A stretch of DNA of 64,000 nt from an uncultured Fibrobacter sp. (GTDB lineage: Bacteria > Fibrobacterota > Fibrobacteria > Fibrobacterales > Fibrobacteraceae), in NCBI GenBank assembly GCA_946405515.1, contig CAMJHM010000006.1, positions 1-64,000 on the forward strand, in the 5' to 3' direction. The translations under genes and the position numbers were made by a program. Positions within the stretch are counted from its first letter, which is position 1; every line of letters begins with the position of its first letter. This document shows positions 59,394-64,000 of this stretch, piece by piece. Under the pieces are notes generated by a model. The model had not been told where the DNA came from. It was given only the letters and a program-made list of their open reading frames with translations, and made no database searches.

Positions 59394-61535
59394 CTATTCT
59401 GCCCGTTTCATCCTGCCGCAATAGGCACCACGAGCCTCAGGCCGCCCATGCAACTTGCGCCCCTTCAGGTCGAAGTCACGTTCCATCTTATATCGGTCTG
59501 CAACAACTTTAGTACGGCCAATAGAAGTCGGATTCTCAGCGATTTCAACCATTAAGCTATTTTCCGCTATATCGCTGTAATTCTCATCACCGAGAATCTT
59601 GTAATAAACGATGTACTTACCCTTCAAGGTCGCTTTCGGCACATCTTCTGTGTACTCACCATTCTTACCGAGTTTATATAAAATTGTGCCGTTTTCAACC
59701 TTACCCGCCGTAACAAGCGACTGTTCCTTACCCGTATAGACCAAACCACTGACAGGACGAGGCTCAATCTCAAGTATCGGAGTAATCCGGGCAATTTCCA
59801 CAACCAAATACTTCTCGCTTACATCGTTATAATTTTTGTCACCCACCACCTTATAGTAAACAACATACTTGCCTGCCGCTTCAGCCGTCGGGAGTTTCTC
59901 CGAATAATTGCCGTCAAATCCAAGTTTGTAGAGGACAGTTCCATTTTTGGCTTTGCCCGCCTTCACGAGCAGATGTTCCTTTCCCGTATAGACGAGGTTC
60001 TCAACGGCGCTAGGAGCATGCAAGAGTTTTGAATCAGCCTTGTCAATATTAAATTTCACCTTGACTTCGCCAGCATATTTGCCTTTGCCCACAACAGAAG
60101 CAATCATTGTACCTGCATCCTTGTTATTGAAATAGACCACAGAATAATCTTTATCTCTAGTAAGCACAGTCTTACCATCAATCACAACGATTTCGGGAGT
60201 AACAGGCAATCCTTTGAATGTTTGCATAGAGTCATAGAGAATGATAATATCACGATGGCTCAACATTTTATTCCACTCCGCATAAAGTTTCACCACTGCA
60301 TCGGGTTTATCTGTCAAGCTATTCACCTTGGCCTTGTTATCATAATGGACTCCCTGGCCATTTCGCATCGTATTCCACCCGTTAAACAAGAAGTTTTCGC
60401 GAACAAAAGTATTCTTTTTGAGTGGAACTTCTTCTCCATAAACAAGCGACATACCATCCATGGTACCAGTACCGCCGTTTGCATCAAAATAAATCACATA
60501 ATTATTAACCAACCACTGCGCATAGAGTCTCACCAAACCACCAGCCGAATCAGTGAGATTCTGGACTGAATCTCTATCGGCATAAGCATCGCCTTTGCCA
60601 TCGGGCTTCGTATTCCACCCATTAAACGTATATCCCTGACGGTAGAAAACCCCCGCATAAAGTTCCCTCTTTGGCCCATTATAAATGAAACGCTGGGAAC
60701 CGAACTGACCACTTGTTATGCGAGAACCGCCATTGCCATCGAAAATAACCTTGTATGTCTGGAATACATAAATGCTGTCGCTAACACCTTCGCCGTATTC
60801 CATACCACCGAGACTTATAAAACCGACTTCATAATCGCCTTCGGGGGCATTTGCGCCGATTCCAATACAATACGGGGCATTTTCTCCAGCTTTCGCCGTA
60901 ACTTTAGGCACTGTACTGTTAAAAACGATTTCTCCGACAGATCCACCAAAACCACCACCGATACCGGCAGCTGAATCACCACCTGTAGCCATGACGATGC
61001 CGCCGACAATTTCGATGGAGCCAATTGCTCCTTCGTAACCGCCGCCTATGCCAGCGCCACCGAAGCCACCCGAAGCAGTGATCATCCCGTCCTCAATCAC
61101 AATATTACCACCATTTATATTGTGACCGCCACCGATACCGGCCGCGTAACCGTTACTGCGAGCTTCCAACGAACCCTCACCCTCAATATAGAGGTCGTTA
61201 TCCTCAGGCACAAAGATTCCAGGGAACCCTTCATAGAACCCCGTAATCTTGTTTTCGCCTTTTAGGATAATCGTGCAGGATCCCTCGCAAGTGATTCCGG
61301 CCCACGAATAAACACTATCATTCACCCCATTGATGGTCACACCATTAAGCGTTACCGTAGCGCTGTCGGCAATCGATATCTTGAAATTGCCCCCCAGCGT
61401 GTCTGTCAACGTATCACCACTCTGGGCAATCGTATCTGACGTAACTAAAGACAAGTTAATGGTTGTGCCCGCAAACGCCGCAGCCGTAGACAGAACAGTC
61501 GTAAGGACTGCGATTGACATGTTAGTCATTTTCAT
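59394..61535 (-). CDS. Secreted beta-helix/InlB-repeat/MBG-like protein 2
   Basis: A 713-residue paralogue of the preceding protein. Signal peptide ending AAFAG; beta-helix-like Gly-rich turns (AAGIGGGH, AGIGGGYEG, AAGIGGGFGG); two InlB/Flg_new repeats (YTFNGWNTKPDGKGDAYA and FLFNGWNTMRNGQGVHYD) where protein 1 has one; then MBG-like units (SAVENLVYTGKEHLLVKAGKA, PVSGLVYTGKEQSLVTAGK). It ends FDLKGRKLHGRPEARGAYCG like protein 1. The pair arose by tandem duplication. Likely exported to the cell surface; ligand unknown. Confidence 0.8.
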   Translation of the reverse strand: MKMTNMSIAVLTTVLSTAAAFAGTTINLSLVTSDTIAQSGDTLTDTLGGNFKISIADSATVTLNGVTINGVNDSVYSWAGITCEGSCTIILKGENKITGFYEGFPGIFVPEDNDLYIEGEGSLEARSNGYAAGIGGGHNINGGNIVIEDGMITASGGFGGAGIGGGYEGAIGSIEIVGGIVMATGGDSAAGIGGGFGGSVGEIVFNSTVPKVTAKAGENAPYCIGIGANAPEGDYEVGFISLGGMEYGEGVSDSIYVFQTYKVIFDGNGGSRITSGQFGSQRFIYNGPKRELYAGVFYRQGYTFNGWNTKPDGKGDAYADRDSVQNLTDSAGGLVRLYAQWLVNNYVIYFDANGGTGTMDGMSLVYGEEVPLKKNTFVRENFLFNGWNTMRNGQGVHYDNKAKVNSLTDKPDAVVKLYAEWNKMLSHRDIIILYDSMQTFKGLPVTPEIVVIDGKTVLTRDKDYSVVYFNNKDAGTMIASVVGKGKYAGEVKVKFNIDKADSKLLHAPSAVENLVYTGKEHLLVKAGKAKNGTVLYKLGFDGNYSEKLPTAEAAGKYVVYYKVVGDKNYNDVSEKYLVVEIARITPILEIEPRPVSGLVYTGKEQSLVTAGKVENGTILYKLGKNGEYTEDVPKATLKGKYIVYYKILGDENYSDIAENSLMVEIAENPTSIGRTKVVADRYKMERDFDLKGRKLHGRPEARGAYCGRMKRAE

Positions 61536-62043
61536 TGTACATCCCCCTATTATGAACTTTGCAAAGACAAGTTATTGCAAAATTTCAATATAAGTTTACC
61601 TCTTTTTTACAAACAAAATCAACGTCTCTAAAAAAATGAAGGAATCCGTGATTTTTTTCTCATGTTTTCGTCTTTTTACATTCAGTCAGTCAAAAAAATC
61701 CCATTTAGGGGCATTTTGGGTATATTACATATTTTGTAATATACCTTTCAGGGCAAAAAAAACGTTTCCGGAACCCAATATCTACCGAACAAGAGCCCAA
61801 ATGGAGCCAAAAATACCTCGTGGGAATAGGGGCTCCCTTACATTTATTGTAATACCAAATTCGCCTCAAACCCGCATAAATAAAGGGATCCAGCGGTTCC
61901 AGTCCAAGAAAAAAGTATAAGGAACCCGCAAGCCGAGGCCATACCCAATTCCTATATTTTCGCGCGACCGCTTCCCTGCTTGCACCCGTCCGGGTGGGCT
62001 GTGACCTTCGAGGTAGGGGGAGCAAACATTTCAAAGAGGCGTT
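61536..62043. promoter_or_regulatory. 508-bp gene-free gap between divergent genes, with a perfect inverted repeat
   Basis: No gene is supported here. Its clearest feature is GGTATATTAC-ATATTTT-GTAATATACC (61719-61745), ten perfect pairs. It may be an operator or a hairpin. A possible -10 (TATATT, about 61952) lies roughly 85 bases before purF, and a GC-rich hairpin CACCC-GTCC-GGGTG is at about 61985-61998. AGAGG precedes the purF ATG. No known purine or ZTP riboswitch could be fitted. Confidence 0.45.
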
Positions 62044-63429
62044 ATGCTCGACGAATTGCACGAAGAATGCGGCGTTATCGGCATTTACAATGGCGACAAC
62101 GTTGTACGGAATATCACCATGGGGCTTTATGCCCTGCAGCACCGCGGCCAGGAAAGTGCCGGATTCGCGGTCACCGACGGAGACAAGGTGCGCGTCCGCA
62201 AGTCCATGGGGCTTGTATCCACCCTGCTCCGCGAACACAATGTCGATGAACTGCAAGGTTTTGCAGGCATTGGCCACGTACGCTACAGCACCACCGGGGC
62301 CTCGACACTTGCCAACGCGCAGCCGATTCTCGTGAGTTGCAAGTGGGGGCAAATCGCTGTCGCCCACAACGGCAATATCACGAACGCAAACGAGCTCCGC
62401 GCCGAGATGGAAGCCGAGGGGCACATCTTCCAGACAACATCCGATTCCGAAATTCTCCTGCACGAAATCGCACGCACCGAGGCCGACACCTTGGGCGATG
62501 CCATCAAGAAGGCAATTTCCAAATTTACCGGCAGTTTCTGCCTCGTTTTCATCTGCAAAGATACGATGTTTGTGGCCCGCGACGGCTTCGGGTTCCGCCC
62601 GCTCTCCATCGCCCGCATGGGGAAAGCCTGGTGCGTAGCCAGCGAGACTTGCGCCTTTGATTTGCTTGGCGCTCACTACATTCGCGATATCCAGCCGGGC
62701 GAATTTTTGACCATATCAAACAACGGTCTCCATTCCGAGCGGTTCACCCACAAAGACCGCCTCGCCCACTGCATTTTTGAATATATCTACTTTAGCCGCC
62801 CCGATTCCAAGATTTTTGAACAAAGTTGCGATAAAATCCGCCGCAAGATGGGCAAGCAGCTCGCCAAGGAATGCCCTGTAGACGCAGACATCGTGATTTC
62901 CGTGCCCGACAGCGCCACAACCGCAGCACTCGGGTACTCGCAGGCCAGCGGAATCCGTTTTGAAATCGGGCTCCTCCGCAACCACTATGTGGGCCGCACC
63001 TTCATCGACCCCACACAGAACGTGCGCGAACAAAAAGTGAAGCTCAAATTCAACCCCATCGAAGGGGTACTCAAGAACAAACGCGTGTGCGTTGTTGAAG
63101 ACTCCATTGTGCGCGGCACCACTCTAAAGATTTTGTCAAGGATGCTCCGCGATGCCGGCGCCCTCGAAGTCCACATCCGCATCGCATCGCCTCCGGTTGC
63201 ACATCCGTGCTTTTTCGGGATGGACTTCCCGAGCCAAGGCGAGCTTGCCGCCAGCTCCATGACGCCCCCCGAAATCGCGAAAATGCTGGGAGTCGAAAGC
63301 CTCGGCTACCTGAGCGTGGAAGGGATGAAGGAATGTACCGGCGAAGGCGAGAACTACTGCGCCGCCTGCTTTGACAACGACTACCCCGACTACATCGGGA
63401 CAGACACGAACAAAACTCGCTGTGGGTAA
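62044..63429 (+). CDS. purF: Amidophosphoribosyltransferase
   Basis: A 461-residue enzyme for the first step of purine synthesis, PRPP plus glutamine to phosphoribosylamine. A short propeptide MLDELHEE precedes the N-terminal nucleophile Cys9 (CGVIGIYNGD), as in the Bacillus-type enzyme. The glutaminase half has HRGQESAGF and GHVRYSTTG. The PRPP site is VVEDSIVRGTT near 355. Late Cys residues (HPCFFG, YCAAC) fit an iron-sulfur-containing form. Monocistronic in this window with a strong terminator. Confidence 0.96.
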   Translation: MLDELHEECGVIGIYNGDNVVRNITMGLYALQHRGQESAGFAVTDGDKVRVRKSMGLVSTLLREHNVDELQGFAGIGHVRYSTTGASTLANAQPILVSCKWGQIAVAHNGNITNANELRAEMEAEGHIFQTTSDSEILLHEIARTEADTLGDAIKKAISKFTGSFCLVFICKDTMFVARDGFGFRPLSIARMGKAWCVASETCAFDLLGAHYIRDIQPGEFLTISNNGLHSERFTHKDRLAHCIFEYIYFSRPDSKIFEQSCDKIRRKMGKQLAKECPVDADIVISVPDSATTAALGYSQASGIRFEIGLLRNHYVGRTFIDPTQNVREQKVKLKFNPIEGVLKNKRVCVVEDSIVRGTTLKILSRMLRDAGALEVHIRIASPPVAHPCFFGMDFPSQGELAASSMTPPEIAKMLGVESLGYLSVEGMKECTGEGENYCAACFDNDYPDYIGTDTNKTRCG

Positions 63430-63432
63430 AAG

Positions 63433-63456
63433 AAACGAAGGCAAAAGCCTTCGTTT
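63433..63456. terminator. Bidirectional terminator between purF and the epimerase gene
   Basis: AAACGAAGGC-AAAA-GCCTTCGTTT is a perfect ten-pair stem between convergent stops, with T-rich flanks on both strands. Confidence 0.9.
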
Positions 63457-63459
63457 TGA

Positions 63460-64000
63460 TTAAACTTGATCAAAGGTCCACTTGACGTGGTCCATCATGA
63501 AGTCATGCGCATCAAAGGCCAGGCCAAACTGGTCCTTAATTTTGCTGACATCGAAGAGCATCGGATCGTCGGACCAACCGAGATCCGTTTCCACGATTTT
63601 GGACTTGCAGCCAGGTTTCAGGGAAATCATCATCTCGGCGATTTCCTTCCAGCTAATCCACACTTCGCCAAGCCCAAGGAAAATTTCCTCGTTTTTGTCG
63701 GATTCCAGAACCTTCATGTAGAGTTCGGCTTGCTGACTCGCATGGATGAACTGCGTTCCGTCATTCTTGATGATATTGATATCCTGATTGTCCTTGACGG
63801 CGCGCGCCATGTCGAAAAAGCGCCTGTCGGGCTGGGAACAACCATCAACATACGCCGGATTGCCGAACGTGTACCCCGGACGGATGATATTGCGTTTCAT
63901 CTTGACATCGGGGAAATAGCGGCCATAGCCATGCGTAAAGCCTATCACGAAAGCCTCGCCCGCCGCCTTGGTCGCCCCATAGAGGTCCATCGGCAAGTTG
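63460..64000 (-). CDS. NAD-dependent epimerase/dehydratase, C-terminal part (cut by right edge)
   Basis: At least 180 residues of a short-chain dehydrogenase-type sugar epimerase or dehydratase. The N-terminal NAD-binding part lies outside the window. The catalytic YGATKAAGE (Y-x3-K) is near the visible start, followed by RPGYTFGNPAY, the FIHAS segment typical of the extended family, and a final helical region. The substrate, probably a nucleotide sugar, cannot be told. The frame is open to base 64000, so the real start is off the edge. Confidence 0.85.
   Translation of the reverse strand, partial: NLPMDLYGATKAAGEAFVIGFTHGYGRYFPDVKMKRNIIRPGYTFGNPAYVDGCSQPDRRFFDMARAVKDNQDINIIKNDGTQFIHASQQAELYMKVLESDKNEEIFLGLGEVWISWKEIAEMMISLKPGCKSKIVETDLGWSDDPMLFDVSKIKDQFGLAFDAHDFMMDHVKWTFDQV

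Noticed and set aside
61980-62043. ZTP or purine riboswitch before purF
   Set aside because: CCGTCCGGGTGGGC looks slightly like the 3' part of the ZTP motif, but the 5' conserved part and pseudoknot partner are not there. No purine-riboswitch loops were found.
1-64000. Prophage, integron or insertion sequence
   Set aside because: No transposase, integrase, capsid or recombinase gene was found on either strand; only short non-coding repeats hint at mobility.

Overview
The window almost certainly comes from a Fibrobacter species (phylum Fibrobacterota). The tmRNA encodes the tag ADENYALAA. One lipoprotein (56590-57303) is a clear 'Fibrobacter succinogenes major paralogous domain' protein, another large lipoprotein belongs to the Fibrobacter paralogous family TIGR02171, and several secreted proteins end in tails resembling type IX secretion sorting domains. 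The LL-diaminopimelate aminotransferase route to lysine and peptidoglycan also fits. No tRNA, CRISPR array, transposase or phage gene was seen.

Left third (1-23.7 kb): an accessory surface-protein region. Four giant proteins of about 1,570 residues carry a signal peptide, InlB-like repeats, a von Willebrand A domain and a FlgD-like C-terminus. Two lie on the minus strand (A, B) and two on the plus strand (C, D), in mirror-image order. Between them lie a protein with four Trp-Trp-Trp repeats, a deleted fifth family member, the tmRNA gene, a receiver-like protein and a polysaccharide deacetylase. All four giant genes share one promoter and leader block. Paralogue A has a G10 tract at its ribosome binding site and a frameshifting A9 tract in its reading frame.

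Middle (23.7-47.4 kb): mostly housekeeping genes. These are a lysophospholipid transporter/acyltransferase/acyl-ACP synthetase fusion with mntP, a secreted CotH-type protein, NAD synthetase coupled to a sigma-54 activator, dapF and dapL, the run aroQ-tyrA-aroA-like-nadK-TIGR02171 lipoprotein, a His-rich CobW-type metallochaperone GTPase and a YbjQ-family protein.

Right third (47.4-64 kb): the trpB-trpA operon is preceded by two tandem transcription attenuators, the second with a leader peptide containing Trp-Trp-Trp. Then come a pseudouridine synthase, a DUF2914-type membrane protein, nadD, rsgA, a UbiA-family prenyltransferase, the FISUMP lipoprotein, two paralogous secreted beta-helix/repeat proteins, purF and an epimerase cut by the right edge. 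Intergenic gaps are filled with degenerate short repeats, including a two-hairpin element found three times.
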